A DNA stretch of 64,000 bases, from assembly GCA_015057835.1 (NCBI GenBank), contig SVDL01000001.1, positions 1-64,000 of the forward strand. The letters run 5' to 3'. Both the position numbers and the translations under genes were made by a program. Shown in pieces: positions 17,270 to 27,090 of the stretch. This stretch comes from Lachnospiraceae bacterium. Lineage in GTDB: Bacteria; Bacillota; Clostridia; Lachnospirales; Lachnospiraceae. Each line of letters opens with the position of its first letter. Positions within the stretch are counted from its first letter, which is position 1. The notes under the pieces were generated by a model that worked only from the letters and a program-made list of their open reading frames with translations, made no database searches and had not been told where the DNA came from.

Positions 17270-18355
17270 TTATTCCATGTTGATGGAAAGGATCTGGCTC
17301 GTGAGCTGTTCCGTCCGTCCGATCCTCGCCTGACCGCTGCTCAGATTGCTGAGAAGCAGAGAATAATTGGTATCGGAAAATCCGCTCATGGAGGAATAAT
17401 CGGCAGCCAGAGAAACACAGCTGTCCAGAACGCCGCAGGTCACTCTTTCCCCTCCGGCGAAGGAATCATTTTCAAAATCCTCCGCGATCTTTTTCACGAC
17501 AGCGGCGTAATCCATTTTTGCGGTCAGAAGCACCCTCGCGGATTCCGTGGACGCGTCTTCCGTTCCGGATGCGGCCACTCTGCCGCTCTCCGACAGTTCC
17601 GCCGCCGCGATCACGGATTTCCGGACGCCTTTCTGCGGCGCGTAGATCACTTCCGTGCCGTCATCATACCACTGCATCGCAATATCCATCTTCGCGGGGC
17701 TGAGCTGCGCGTCGCCCGTAAAAGCGATGCGGATCGTAACCGTGCCCGCCGCCAGCGCCTTGTCCGATGCGGCGCGTTCCGCGCCCTGGATGAAGCCGCT
17801 TGCGTAGGCGGTATCCACTGACTGATCGCCGCCCATAAAACCGAGTCTCGTATTGCCGTTGGTCACCAGCGCGTATCCGATCAGGTATCCCGCATCCTGC
17901 GGAGCGATCCCCGCATAGCATGAATTCTTGTGGATCACTTCCTCCTTGGCATCTTCCTCCGCCTGCGCCGCCTTCAGCGCGGAAGCGGAAGTATCGTCCT
18001 CGATCAGAACAAAGTGCAGTTTTTTATTTGCCTTCTGTCCCGCGATCAGCGTGTCACGCATGGACTCCCCGGCACAGAAGATCAGCTTTGCGCCGTCTTT
18101 TTTCGCGGTCTTCAGCTGCTCTTTAAACGCTTCCGCCGTATCCTCCTCCGGCGCGTAAGAAGTTGCGACGCAGGGTTTGGCCGCCGCCGCCGCGCCGAGT
18201 CCCGCCCAGACCTGTTCCGTCAGAGCGTCCGAACCCGTTCCCGCGGTGCCGGTCAGCATGGCGTAACGCTTCGCCTCCGGATCGCCGGAGCCGCAGGCTG
18301 CCGTAAGCAGCATGACCGCAGCGATTACGAGGCACAGCATGGTTCTCTTCTTCAA
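17270..18355 (-). CDS. BMP-family substrate-binding lipoprotein (PnrA-like)
   Basis: The protein has about 361 residues with a lipoprotein signal (LCLVIAAVMLLTAACG, lipobox LTAAC). The body has the two-lobed periplasmic-binding-protein pattern of basic membrane protein/PnrA-like nucleoside receptors: FCAGESMRDTLIA, YAGIAPQDAGYLIGYAL, LGFMGGDQS and AYASGFIQGAE. The proposed start is TTG at 18355, with AAGAAGGTG just upstream; an ATG at 18403 is also in frame. No permease or ATPase genes are adjacent, so it is an orphan receptor here. The ligand, possibly a nucleoside, is inferred from the family only. Confidence 0.85.
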   Translation of the reverse strand: MKKRTMLCLVIAAVMLLTAACGSGDPEAKRYAMLTGTAGTGSDALTEQVWAGLGAAAAAKPCVATSYAPEEDTAEAFKEQLKTAKKDGAKLIFCAGESMRDTLIAGQKANKKLHFVLIEDDTSASALKAAQAEEDAKEEVIHKNSCYAGIAPQDAGYLIGYALVTNGNTRLGFMGGDQSVDTAYASGFIQGAERAASDKALAAGTVTIRIAFTGDAQLSPAKMDIAMQWYDDGTEVIYAPQKGVRKSVIAAAELSESGRVAASGTEDASTESARVLLTAKMDYAAVVKKIAEDFENDSFAGGERVTCGVLDSCVSLAADYSSMSGFSDTNYSLLLSNLSSGQARIGRTEQLTSQILSINME

Positions 18356-18466
18356 ATGATCACCTTCTTTGCAGTCTGTCTCCCCTGATGTATCAGAAAT
18401 CATGCACAGCCGGCTGTGCCGGCCTTCCGGCGGAAATGGCAGAGCCCCTCCTGCCGGACGTATTCA

Positions 18467-21340
18467 TTATACGGAACCCAGAAGAAGTTTCAAGACCTGG
18501 TCGGCCGACATCTTGGACACGCCTTCGGGATCGCTCAGCACATTCGATTTCCAGTGCACGCGTCCGTACGCGAACTTCATGTATTCCGAGCCGAGCGCCG
18601 CTCTTGTTCCGTACGGCCACTCCGGGAAATACTTGGACATATACTTCTGGGCAAGCGCGGCCGCCTGGGAATCGCTCTTCCACTCGACTTTGCCCTGGCT
18701 GTTCTTCACCGGCCGCTTGGTACCGCTGATCTGGACACCGCCGCCGTCGCCGTCCGCCGGCGCGCTGTGCAGGAACACCACGGATCCGTCGGAGCACTCG
18801 CCGAGGCAGATCATGACATGACCGGCCATGATACACAGATCACCCGGATAGACCTTGCCGGGCAGCGTTGTTGTCGTCGCGGCCTTGAAATCAATATAGT
18901 TGGAATCCGCATATCCCTTTTTGAGGTAAATGCTCTTGATCTCCGAAGTAGAGAACGCCAGCCACTCCTCGCCGCTCTTGCTGTGGAGCGTGTTGTAAAC
19001 GACCCATCCGACATAGCCGGAGCAGTCGAGGCCGGCTTTCTTTTCCCACTCGTAATCATGCCGGTTGTAATCATCCGTCGCATGGGAAATGTAGAAGCTG
19101 TCCCAGAAATCCGGATAACCCGCATAGCCGTCCGCAATCGGCTCTTCATGGCCGCCGCCCCAGATATAGAGGACGCGTCCGCACGGAACCATCGCGTTTT
19201 TCAGAAGGGACAGGATCGTCTTGCTGTGATACAGCGTCTTCGGTCTTGTAGAGATCTTGACGCCGGTGCGCCGTCCCTCGGCATCTACTTTATATCCGTT
19301 GATCGTAGTGCTGACCGCGAGCGATCCGTCGGAATAGAAGTAATAGTTATAGCTGCCGATGCGGTTCCAGCCGGTCGCTTTCTTCCCGCTGATCAGGTAA
19401 ATGCGTGTGCCGTTCGCCTCGGAAGCCCATCCGTTCGCAAGAGACGTCTTGCTGAGGATGAATTTCTGCGCTTTGGTCTTATTGCCGGTGTAGATCTGGA
19501 CATTTGTCTTGTTGGAGGGGTTGCCCGCCTTGACGTCCAGATATTTGCCGAGACGGCTGACGATGTAGACGCTGCCGTCCGAATCGCCCGTGGGAACCAG
19601 CTTCCAGTCCTGGGCGTTCGTGTTGTTCTTTGTGTACTGCTGGACATTCGTTCCGTCCGCAGTTCCCGCGCTCTTGACGTCCAGCGCTTTTCCCGACACG
19701 GCGGAAATGATCTGATACCAGTCGCCGTGTTTGACAAGATACCATTTCTGGGCGTTCGTGTCATTGGACTGGTAGATCTGGACATTCGCCGCATTTGCGA
19801 AGCTCGCGGCGTTTACATCGAGAACGGTCAGTCCGCCGACCAGAGAGCGGATGGTATAAAGGCCTTCTGACTGTACCTGGGAAGCAGTCGTGGAAGAAGC
19901 TGCCGGCGTGCTTCCGACAGCGGTCTTGCTTCCGGAGGTCTTATTTAATATAAATCTCTGATATTTGCTTCTCGTATAAAGACCGATCTGGACATTGGTG
20001 GCATTGGCCGTCGAACCGTTGACGGTAAGAACGCGTCCTCCCACGCCGGAATAGATCAGAACCGTATCATTTGCCCCCTCGAAAATGCGCCATTTCTGCG
20101 CATTGGTCTTATTCGGGGTGTACTGCTGAACATTCGTGCCTTCCGTCCTCGATGCGCTCTTGACATCCAGCGCGCGGCCGGAGCAGATGCTTGTGATCTC
20201 ATACCAGCCGTCTCCCACCGACTCAAACCAGAATTTCTGCGCGTTGGTGCCGTTGGAGGTGTAGATCTGGACATTCGCCGCATTCGCTTTACTGGCGGAT
20301 TTAATATCGACAACTTTTCCGGTGTCCGCGGCGGAAGCGATCGTATAAGCGCCGTCCGAGATCTTCACGGCGGGGTTGCGCATCTTAAATTTCCACAGCT
20401 GCTTGTCCGTATTGTCCGCTTTGTATAGCTGGACCTTCACGCTGTTGGCATTTTTGCCGCCGGTCACGTCAAGGACCATCGTCTTGTCGAGGGCGGATGC
20501 GATGACACAGTATCCGTCTTTGGCGGATTTCAGGATATACCACTTCTGCGCGTTGGTATTATTGCTCTTGTACTGCTGGATCTTGGTGCCGTTGACCTTC
20601 TTGGCGCCGCTGACGTCAAGCATGAGGCCGGAGCTGAGGTTTTCGACGGCATAAAGACCCGAGCCGAGGCTTCTGATGAAGAACTGCTGCGCCATCGTGT
20701 CATTGTCGGCGTAGATCTGCACCTGTCCGCCGTTGACCTGGGACGCGCTCTGAATATCGAGCACTCTCGAGCTGGAAAGAGCGCTATAGATCGTGTAAAT
20801 ACCGTCTTCGAGCTTTGCGTCGACGAGGCTGTCCATTGTCGTGAGCAGTGCGTCTTCCGGCGCAGGCGTCGGCGTGGGTGTCGGTGTCTCCGTCGGCACC
20901 GGCGTCACGGGCGCTGCAGGTGTTTCTGTCGGTACAGGTGTCTCCGTCGGAGCAGGCTCCTCAACGGGCGTTTCCTCTGCCGGAACCGATTCTTCCGTCT
21001 GGCTGCTGTCCGCGGGGTCTCCCGCCGTGCTTTCATCACTTTCGTCGGACGGCGCCGGGCCGGACTGTCCGTCCTGCGCGCTGCCCTCCGGAATGTCTTC
21101 TTTACTCTCCCCTGATGCGGGCTGACTATCTTCCGGATCCGAAACAGTGCTTCCGTCATTCCCGGACGGCTCCGAAGCCTCATCGGAGGAAACAGTCCCC
21201 TTCCCTGTCTCCTCTTCCGCGGAAGACTCCTGCGCTGACGGGTCCGATGGCACGGCAGCATGAGCAGCGACGGGCGTGATCAGCATCACGACCGCGAGCG
21301 ATACGCTGAGCAGCCATTTCAAGTTTCTATTAAAACGCAT
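18467..21340 (-). CDS. Secreted RICIN-repeat protein with C-terminal NlpC/P60-like domain
   Basis: This 957-residue protein starts with a signal peptide (residues 1-29, ending AAHA). A low-complexity Ser/Glu/Thr/Pro stalk (about 30-165, with TPTPTPAP) leads to about six or more RICIN-type beta-trefoil repeats (about 167-633) with recurring NVQIY, NTNAQKW and LDVKSA signatures. A short GWNRIGSYNYYF choline-binding-like segment follows. The C-terminal domain (about 710-930) carries LDCSGYVGWVVYN (Cys about 772) and GHVMICLG (His about 840), as in NlpC/P60 peptidases. It probably binds carbohydrate in the cell wall or host glycans and cleaves wall peptides. The start at 21340 has AAAGGA upstream. 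Family is clear; substrate is not. Confidence 0.88.
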   Translation of the reverse strand: MRFNRNLKWLLSVSLAVVMLITPVAAHAAVPSDPSAQESSAEEETGKGTVSSDEASEPSGNDGSTVSDPEDSQPASGESKEDIPEGSAQDGQSGPAPSDESDESTAGDPADSSQTEESVPAEETPVEEPAPTETPVPTETPAAPVTPVPTETPTPTPTPAPEDALLTTMDSLVDAKLEDGIYTIYSALSSSRVLDIQSASQVNGGQVQIYADNDTMAQQFFIRSLGSGLYAVENLSSGLMLDVSGAKKVNGTKIQQYKSNNTNAQKWYILKSAKDGYCVIASALDKTMVLDVTGGKNANSVKVQLYKADNTDKQLWKFKMRNPAVKISDGAYTIASAADTGKVVDIKSASKANAANVQIYTSNGTNAQKFWFESVGDGWYEITSICSGRALDVKSASRTEGTNVQQYTPNKTNAQKWRIFEGANDTVLIYSGVGGRVLTVNGSTANATNVQIGLYTRSKYQRFILNKTSGSKTAVGSTPAASSTTASQVQSEGLYTIRSLVGGLTVLDVNAASFANAANVQIYQSNDTNAQKWYLVKHGDWYQIISAVSGKALDVKSAGTADGTNVQQYTKNNTNAQDWKLVPTGDSDGSVYIVSRLGKYLDVKAGNPSNKTNVQIYTGNKTKAQKFILSKTSLANGWASEANGTRIYLISGKKATGWNRIGSYNYYFYSDGSLAVSTTINGYKVDAEGRRTGVKISTRPKTLYHSKTILSLLKNAMVPCGRVLYIWGGGHEEPIADGYAGYPDFWDSFYISHATDDYNRHDYEWEKKAGLDCSGYVGWVVYNTLHSKSGEEWLAFSTSEIKSIYLKKGYADSNYIDFKAATTTTLPGKVYPGDLCIMAGHVMICLGECSDGSVVFLHSAPADGDGGGVQISGTKRPVKNSQGKVEWKSDSQAAALAQKYMSKYFPEWPYGTRAALGSEYMKFAYGRVHWKSNVLSDPEGVSKMSADQVLKLLLGSV

Positions 21341-21383
21341 GGTTCTGTCCTTTCTGAAGATACAATTACCCATAATCATTTCG

Positions 21384-21435
21384 ATTCTACCGCATCCTTA
21401 ATACTTTTGCAACTTTTTTAATAATTTGGTAATTT
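21384..21435. promoter_or_regulatory. Divergent promoters sharing one TTGCAA -35 hexamer
   Basis: TTGCAA at 21407-21412 is its own reverse complement. Rightward it is 17 bases from TAATTT (21430-21435, preceded by TGG) for the PurF-like gene. Leftward it is 17 bases from TAGAAT (21384-21389 on the minus strand) for the RICIN protein. Both spacings are optimal. The two transcription starts are inferred, not shown. Confidence 0.55.
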
Positions 21436-21439
21436 TTAT

Positions 21440-21462
21440 GCTCTTTTCAGAAGAGCTTTTTT
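21440..21462 (+). terminator. Terminator-like hairpin in the purF-like leader
   Basis: A 6-bp stem (GCTCTT at 21440-21445 with AAGAGC at 21451-21456) is followed by six T residues. It lies almost at the predicted start of the rightward transcript and 62 bases before the gene. It may be a weak attenuator or a 5' stabilising hairpin. Confidence 0.35.
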
Positions 21463-21523
21463 CTGTTAGTATGTTGAAACATAAAAAGGAACCATTTTGC
21501 TCAGCAACATCAAAGGAGGCAGC

Positions 21524-22945
21524 ATGGGAGGTTTTTTCGGGGTCGCATCCAAAGAAGACTGTACATTTGACCTGTTTTTCGGAACAGACTATCACTCACA
21601 CCTCGGAACGAGGCGCGCCGGCATGTGCGTCTACGGAAAAAAAGGCTTTAACCGCTCTATTCACAATATTGAAAATTCTCCATTCCGCACCAAGTTCGAC
21701 AAAGATGTAAAAGAGATGGAGGGAAATCTCGGCATCGGCAGCATTTCCGATTACGAGCCGCAGCCGATCGTCATCCGCTCGCATCACGGCACATTTGCCA
21801 TCACTACCGTCGGTAAGATCAACAACTCCGATGAACTTGTCAAAGAAGTATTTGCCCGGGGCAACAGCCATTTCCTGGAAATGAGCGGCGGTGACATCAA
21901 CTCTACCGAGCTGACGGCAGCGCTCATCAACCAGGCGGACACGCTGGAAGAGGGCATCCGCTATGCGCAGAAAAAGATCCGCGGATCCATGTCCCTGCTG
22001 GTCATGACGCCGAAGGGAATATACGCGGCCCGGGATCTGCTCGGACGCACACCGATCGCGGTAGGCCGCAAAGAGGATTCCTACTGCGTCTGCTTTGAAA
22101 GTTTTTCCTATCTTAACCTCGGATATGAGACCGTCAGGGAACTCGGTCCCGGCGAAATGGTCTTTATTACGGCAGACGGGGTCGAGACCATTTACCCCGC
22201 ACAGGACAAGATGCGCATCTGCACTTTCCTGTGGATCTATTACGGATATCCGCCGACTTCCTATGAGGGGATCAGCGTCGAAAAGATGAGAAACAACTGC
22301 GGCGCCGCTCTGGCAAGAAGAGATATAGCCCGCGGAGAGATCCCCGCGGATTCCGTCGCAGGCATCCCGGATTCCGGTATCGCCCACGCCATCGGTTACT
22401 CCAATACTTCGGGAATCCCGTATAACCGGCCGTTCATTAAATACACACCGACCTGGCCGCGCTCTTTTATGCCGACGATCCAGAGCAAGCGCGATTTCAT
22501 CGCCCGCATGAAACTGATCCCGATCCCGGATATGGTCAAAGGAAAGCGTCTTATCCTGATCGACGATTCCATCGTCCGCGGCACACAGCTCAACGACAAG
22601 ACGGAATTCCTCTTCGCGAACGGCGCGAAGGAATGCCACGTAAGACCGGCCTGCCCGCCGATCGTTTACGGCTGCAAATACCTGAGCTTCTCTCGTTCCA
22701 CCTCGGAAATGGAACTGATCGCGCGCCGGATGATGAAACGCCTTGAGGGAACAGCCGACATCCCGGAAGAAACGATTCAGAAATATACGGATCCCGATTC
22801 GCCGGAGTACGCGGCGATGCTGGAGGAGATCCGGAGGGAGCTGAATTTCACGACGCTGCATTATAACAGGCTGGATGATATGATCGAGGCGGTGGGGGTG
22901 AGTCCCTGCAAGCTTTGTACGTATTGCTGGAACGGGGTGGAGTGA
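21524..22945 (+). CDS. Amidophosphoribosyltransferase-like protein lacking the glutaminase cysteine
   Basis: The protein has 473 residues. It has the class II glutamine amidotransferase fold at the N-terminus (HSHLGTRRAGM, GNLGIGSI) and the PRPP-binding loop LILIDDSIVRGTQ (about 342-355), as in PurF. C-terminal cysteines (CHVRPACPP, YGCKY, CKLCTYC) match the Fe-S cluster ligands of Gram-positive PurF. The chain begins MGGFFGV, where true PurF has the catalytic Cys immediately after Met or a propeptide (CGIFG). The AAAGGAGG site 5 bases upstream fixes this start. It may use ammonia, form a complex, or have another role. No purine genes are adjacent. Confidence 0.87.
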   Translation: MGGFFGVASKEDCTFDLFFGTDYHSHLGTRRAGMCVYGKKGFNRSIHNIENSPFRTKFDKDVKEMEGNLGIGSISDYEPQPIVIRSHHGTFAITTVGKINNSDELVKEVFARGNSHFLEMSGGDINSTELTAALINQADTLEEGIRYAQKKIRGSMSLLVMTPKGIYAARDLLGRTPIAVGRKEDSYCVCFESFSYLNLGYETVRELGPGEMVFITADGVETIYPAQDKMRICTFLWIYYGYPPTSYEGISVEKMRNNCGAALARRDIARGEIPADSVAGIPDSGIAHAIGYSNTSGIPYNRPFIKYTPTWPRSFMPTIQSKRDFIARMKLIPIPDMVKGKRLILIDDSIVRGTQLNDKTEFLFANGAKECHVRPACPPIVYGCKYLSFSRSTSEMELIARRMMKRLEGTADIPEETIQKYTDPDSPEYAAMLEEIRRELNFTTLHYNRLDDMIEAVGVSPCKLCTYCWNGVE

Positions 22946-22985
22946 AGGTTCGCACGCAATGACGGATAAGAGAAAAGAAAGCGTA

Positions 22986-23101
22986 TGAGTACGGCGCGTT
23001 CGCAGACGCAGAGCGTCTGCTCACCGTGCTTATTGGCAAGTGAGAGAATCTCGTTTGAGTACGGCGCATTCGCAGACGCCGTGCGTCTGCTCACCGTGCT
23101 T
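22986..23101. repeat. Tandem pair of 46-base repeats containing a hairpin
   Basis: Copies at 22986-23031 and 23056-23101 (70-base period) differ at only a few positions. Each contains an inverted repeat, GCAGACGC with GCGTCTGC. A 12-base sequence, TTCGCACGCAAT, flanks the array at 22949-22960 and 23100-23111. The array lies between the convergent purF-like and dnaB genes. Confidence 0.75.
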
Positions 23102-23120
23102 CGCACGCAATAGAAAGATG

Positions 23121-23164
23121 AAAAGAGAGGGAATTGACCGCAAGCGCTCAATTCCCTCTCTTTT
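23121..23164. terminator. Bidirectional terminator between purF-like gene and dnaB
   Basis: A perfect 16-base inverted repeat (23122-23137 with 23148-23163, arm AAAGAGAGGGAATTGA) has A/T tracts on both sides. The dnaB stop codon (23148-23150) lies inside the right arm. Confidence 0.85.
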
Positions 23165-24503
23165 CACCTTTCTGCTCCGTACTCATGTTCGCAAATTGAG
23201 TATACTGCGGCAGCCAGACCAGCTTCACCGTGCCGATCGCACCGTTTCTCTGTTTGGCTACGATCACCTCCGCGATCCCCTTATCCTCGGAATCCTTGTG
23301 ATAGTACTCATCGCGGTAAATGAACATGACCACGTCCGCGTCCTGCTCAATCGCTCCGGACTCGCGGAGGTCCGAGAGCATCGGACGGTGATCTTCTCTC
23401 TGCTCCACCGAGCGGTTCAGCTGGGAGAGCGCCACGATCGGGATGTTCAGTTCACGGGCCAGCGCTTTCAGCGCACGGGAGATATCGGAGATCTCCTGCT
23501 GACGGTTGTCCGTCCTGCCGTTGCCCGCCATGAGCTGCAGGTAATCGATGAAAATGATCTTGATATCGTGATCCAGTTTGTATTTTCTTGCCTTGGACCG
23601 AAGCTCGGAGATCGTAATGCCGGGCGTATCGTCAATGACCATTGTCGACTCACTGATGATCCCCGCTGCCTCGACAAGCTTCATCCACTCCTCGTCCCCC
23701 AGCATGCCGGTGCGGATGTTCTGGGAATCCACGTGGGATTCCTGGGCGAGGATACGGTTCATAAGCTGTTCTTTGGACATCTCCAGTGAGAACATCGCCA
23801 CCGGGATGTGCTGTCCGACCGCGAGCCTTGTCACGATATTCAGCGCCAGCGCGGTCTTTCCCATGGAGGGACGGGCTGCGAGGAGGATCAGGTCGGAAGG
23901 CTGGAAACCGGCTGTTTTGTAGTCGAGATCGATAAATCCCGTCGAGAGCCCCGTGATATGGCTGTGGGACTTGGAGGCGTTTTCGATCTTTTCCAGCGTA
24001 TCAAGAACGATCTCCTTGGCGCTCTTGTAGTCTTCCACCGGTTTCTGCTGCATGACACTGAAAATGTTCTTCTCGGTCTCATCCAGGATCGTCTCCGTCG
24101 CTTTGACTTCCATGTAGCAGTCATTTTCGATGTCCTGGGCGGTCCGGATCAGTCTTCGCAGAATGGCTTTTTCCCGGACGATCCCGGCGTAGGAGGCTAC
24201 ATTTGCCGACGTCTGCACCGCGGTAACAATCTCCCGGATGATCTCGGGACCGGAGAGCTCCGGGGGCAGATTTTTCTCTTTGAGCTTCGCGTTCAGGGTG
24301 ATCACATCGATCGGACGGTCCTCGTCATACATCTCCCGCATCGCATCAAAAATAACCCCGTACTGCTGCTGATAAAAGTCTTCAGCGCGGAGGGTCTCCG
24401 TGGCCGTCACGACCGCGGTCCTGCTCATAAGCATCGCTCCGATCACCGCTTTTTCGGCGTCGGTGTCATGCGGGGGGATCCGTTTGATCAGTGCTTCATC
24501 CAT
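23148..24503 (-). CDS. dnaB: Replicative DNA helicase DnaB
   Basis: The protein has 451 residues. The N-terminal DnaB domain (about 8-110, PPHDTDAEKAVIGAML) is followed by the RecA-like ATPase with Walker A ARPSMGKTA (about 210-218), Walker B IIFIDYLQLM, SQLNRSVEQR and DLRESGAIEQDADVV. It unwinds DNA at the replication fork as a hexamer. It is the last gene of gdpP-rplI-dnaB, starting 2 bases after the rplI stop codon, a conserved order in Firmicutes. Confidence 0.97.
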   Translation of the reverse strand: MDEALIKRIPPHDTDAEKAVIGAMLMSRTAVVTATETLRAEDFYQQQYGVIFDAMREMYDEDRPIDVITLNAKLKEKNLPPELSGPEIIREIVTAVQTSANVASYAGIVREKAILRRLIRTAQDIENDCYMEVKATETILDETEKNIFSVMQQKPVEDYKSAKEIVLDTLEKIENASKSHSHITGLSTGFIDLDYKTAGFQPSDLILLAARPSMGKTALALNIVTRLAVGQHIPVAMFSLEMSKEQLMNRILAQESHVDSQNIRTGMLGDEEWMKLVEAAGIISESTMVIDDTPGITISELRSKARKYKLDHDIKIIFIDYLQLMAGNGRTDNRQQEISDISRALKALARELNIPIVALSQLNRSVEQREDHRPMLSDLRESGAIEQDADVVMFIYRDEYYHKDSEDKGIAEVIVAKQRNGAIGTVKLVWLPQYTQFANMSTEQKGEKRGN

Positions 24504-24505
24504 TT

Positions 24506-24955
24506 TTATTTACGCTCCGTGACCTCAACGGCAAGTTTTGCCGTCACTTCCGGGTGCAGTTTCAGCGGTACTTCGAAGCTGCCGAGCTCTTTGATCGGCG
24601 ACGGAAGAACGATCTTCTTCTTATCGACGTCAAGACCGAGCTGTTTTCTGGCCTCTTCCGCAATCTCTTTGGAGGAGACCGATCCGAAGGCTCGGCCGCC
24701 TTCTCCGACTTTGATCGGGATCACGATCTTCTTTCCCGCAATATTTTCCGCAAGCGCTTTCGCATTGGCGAGATTTTCCGCCGCCACTTTGGCCTGATTC
24801 TGCTTTTTCAGTTTATAGTCGTTCAGATTGGCGGCATTTGCCTCCGCTCCGAGCCCCTTCGCGATCAGCACGTTTCTGCCGTACGCGTCAGCGACCGTGA
24901 TAAGATCGCCTTTTTTGCCTTTTCCCTTCACATCTGCGAGCAGAAGTACTTTCAT
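24506..24955 (-). CDS. rplI: 50S ribosomal protein L9
   Basis: The protein has 149 residues, the normal L9 length. The N-terminal domain [20 protein letters not shown] leads to the conserved GYGRN-like [14 protein letters not shown], a long central helix ([19 protein letters not shown]) and a C-terminal rRNA-binding domain. It is part of the large ribosomal subunit. Its start overlaps the last base of gdpP, and dnaB follows closely, so all three are likely one transcript. Confidence 0.97.
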   Translation of the reverse strand: MKVLLLADVKGKGKKGDLITVADAYGRNVLIAKGLGAEANAANLNDYKLKKQNQAKVAAENLANAKALAENIAGKKIVIPIKVGEGGRAFGSVSSKEIAEEARKQLGLDVDKKKIVLPSPIKELGSFEVPLKLHPEVTAKLAVEVTERK

Positions 24956-27012
24956 TATATATCTCCTTCCTCCGACATTTCCCGGATCGTTTTTTTAATG
25001 AGATCTCTGACTTCGTCGAGCGAAAGCCCCTCGAACTGCGTGCCGGCCATATTGATGTGGCCGCCGCCGCCAAGCCTCTCCATGATCAGCTGTACGTTGA
25101 CTTCGTCGATCGCTCTCGCGCTGACATAGACGAGATCGTTATATTCCGTGAGTACAAAGGACGCCCGGACGCCCACGATGCCGAGCAGTTCGTTGGCCGC
25201 CTGCGCGCAGACGATCGTCGGGGAGCTGAGGCCCTCTGACGGGCAGATCGAGATGGCAAACGAGTCCATAAAGAGCTCCGCCTGCGAGATGGTCTTCGCC
25301 TTGGCCGTGTAGTCCTGGAGGTCCTCCCGGAACATCTTCCGGACACGGGTCATATCCGCGCCGCTGCGGCGGAGGTAAGCCGCCGCCTCAAAGGTCCGGA
25401 CGCCTGTCCTCATGTTGAAATTGTTTGTGTCCACCATAATGCCGGCGTACATGCAGTCCGCCTCGACGCTCTTCAGCTTCACTTCCTCGTCGAAATACTG
25501 CAGGATCTCGGAAGCCATTTCACACGCCGACGACGCATAGGGTTCAATATAGGAGAGGCGCGCGTTTTTGATCACTTCCTCGCCCTGACGGTGATGGTCG
25601 AGGACGACGATCGCCTCCGTCTTGTCCAGCAGTTCCCTGCATTCAGTGTAACTCGGCCGGTTCGTGTCCACGATGACAAGGACCGTGTCCCCGTCCACCA
25701 GTTCCTTCGCGCGGGTCCGGTCGATGAACAGCCCCTGTTCGTATTCCTGCTTTCCGGAGAATTCCGCGATGATCGGCTGGATGGACCGGGAATTTCTGTC
25801 AATGACAATAAACGCCGGCTTTCCGAGGGTCTTCGCGGCGCGGTAAATGCCGATGGCCGCTCCGAGCGCATCCACGTCGGTGATCTTATGGCCCATGATC
25901 ACGACGCGTTCTTTTGTGCTGATGATCTCGCGGAGCGCGTGCGCTTTGACGCGTGCCTTGACGCGCGTGTATTTTTCCACGGCGCCGGTGCGTCCTCCGA
26001 AAAAGGTGACTTTTTCATTATCCCGGACGATGACCTGATCGCCGCCCCTCGCGAGAGCCATGTCGATCGCCGCCTGCGCGGCCTCGGAGTCCTTTGTGAA
26101 GGACCCCTGGTTGAGTCCGAGGCCCATCGAGAGCGTGACCGACATCTCATTGCCGATCTTGACGTCCTTGACGTCCTCGATAAGGCTGAATTTCTCGTCG
26201 CGCATCTCCTCGTATTTGGTCTTTCTCACGACGAAGAAATAGTGTTCATTATCGACTTTTTTGAGCACGCCGTCGTGCTCGCTGAAGTATTTATTGACCC
26301 GCCGGTCGATCAGTGCAAGAAGCAGGGAGCGGCGAACTTCTTCGACATTTTCCAGTGCCTCGTCATAGTTGTCGATGGCGATAATGCCGACGACGATCTT
26401 ATTTTCCTCATTGATCCTGTACTGGCGGTACAGCTCGCTCTCGTCGCAGATGTAGAGCGCAATGAGATAATCCGCTTCATCCGTCTCTACGAGTTTCTGT
26501 CCCTCTGCGAGCTGCCGGACATCCGTCTTCTGCATCTCCGCCCGGTAGTGGGCGTCCTGATAGATAAATGAGAGCTCTGTCCGCTTCTCTTTCTTCGGCA
26601 GTTCGCTCTTAACAAGCTCCGGAATGATCCGGGAAATGTTTTTGCCGATGGGATTATCCGCGCTGATCGACTCCGTGAACAATTCGTTCGTCCACAGGAC
26701 CGTCCCGTCTTTGTCGAGAAATGCGAACGGCAGAGCGAAATCCATCAGGAGATCTTTCTCCATGCGGTCATAGCACGCCGCGAAATTGATCATTTCATAG
26801 GCGACATTTTTTCTCCCGTAGCGATAGAGAAATACCGAAACGGCGATCTGCACGAGGAGAAATGCGAGCGCTGCGGCCCCCGCCTTTCTGTTTATGAAAA
26901 ACAGCCAGATCACCGCGCCTGTCCACAGCACGCTCAGAATAGCCGGCCATGAGAAATAAGTATTATATTTTCCCTTAAAAAACGTTTCTTTTTTCATACG
27001 GTCCCATTTCAC
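24955..27012 (-). CDS. gdpP: Cyclic-di-AMP phosphodiesterase GdpP (YybT)
   Basis: The protein has 685 residues: two N-terminal membrane spans (about 18-55), a PAS-like domain (about 80-160), a degenerate GGDEF domain (about 185-320) and a DHH/DHHA1 phosphodiesterase (about 350-680). The metal-binding residues are visible in [15 protein letters not shown] and [23 protein letters not shown] marks DHHA1. It hydrolyses c-di-AMP, controlling potassium and wall homeostasis. The start at 27012 has AAGG about 10 bases upstream; an ATG at 26997 is an alternative. It heads the gdpP-rplI-dnaB unit. Confidence 0.95.
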   Translation of the reverse strand: MKWDRMKKETFFKGKYNTYFSWPAILSVLWTGAVIWLFFINRKAGAAALAFLLVQIAVSVFLYRYGRKNVAYEMINFAACYDRMEKDLLMDFALPFAFLDKDGTVLWTNELFTESISADNPIGKNISRIIPELVKSELPKKEKRTELSFIYQDAHYRAEMQKTDVRQLAEGQKLVETDEADYLIALYICDESELYRQYRINEENKIVVGIIAIDNYDEALENVEEVRRSLLLALIDRRVNKYFSEHDGVLKKVDNEHYFFVVRKTKYEEMRDEKFSLIEDVKDVKIGNEMSVTLSMGLGLNQGSFTKDSEAAQAAIDMALARGGDQVIVRDNEKVTFFGGRTGAVEKYTRVKARVKAHALREIISTKERVVIMGHKITDVDALGAAIGIYRAAKTLGKPAFIVIDRNSRSIQPIIAEFSGKQEYEQGLFIDRTRAKELVDGDTVLVIVDTNRPSYTECRELLDKTEAIVVLDHHRQGEEVIKNARLSYIEPYASSACEMASEILQYFDEEVKLKSVEADCMYAGIMVDTNNFNMRTGVRTFEAAAYLRRSGADMTRVRKMFREDLQDYTAKAKTISQAELFMDSFAISICPSEGLSSPTIVCAQAANELLGIVGVRASFVLTEYNDLVYVSARAIDEVNVQLIMERLGGGGHINMAGTQFEGLSLDEVRDLIKKTIREMSEEGDI

Positions 27013-27090
27013 GCGCCTTCCGGTGCGCGGGTGACTGCGCTGCTGCGTGACGCCTGCCAGAATGCTTACGGCGTATTTCGCTGTCTGTAG

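Noticed and set aside
18416..19870. 484-codon plus-strand frame opposite the RICIN protein gene
   Set aside because: It mirrors the repeats of the real gene and has no start signal or family.
22986..23101. Possible CRISPR array
   Set aside because: Only two long copies with a 24-base gap between them and no cas genes; better described as a tandem repeat.
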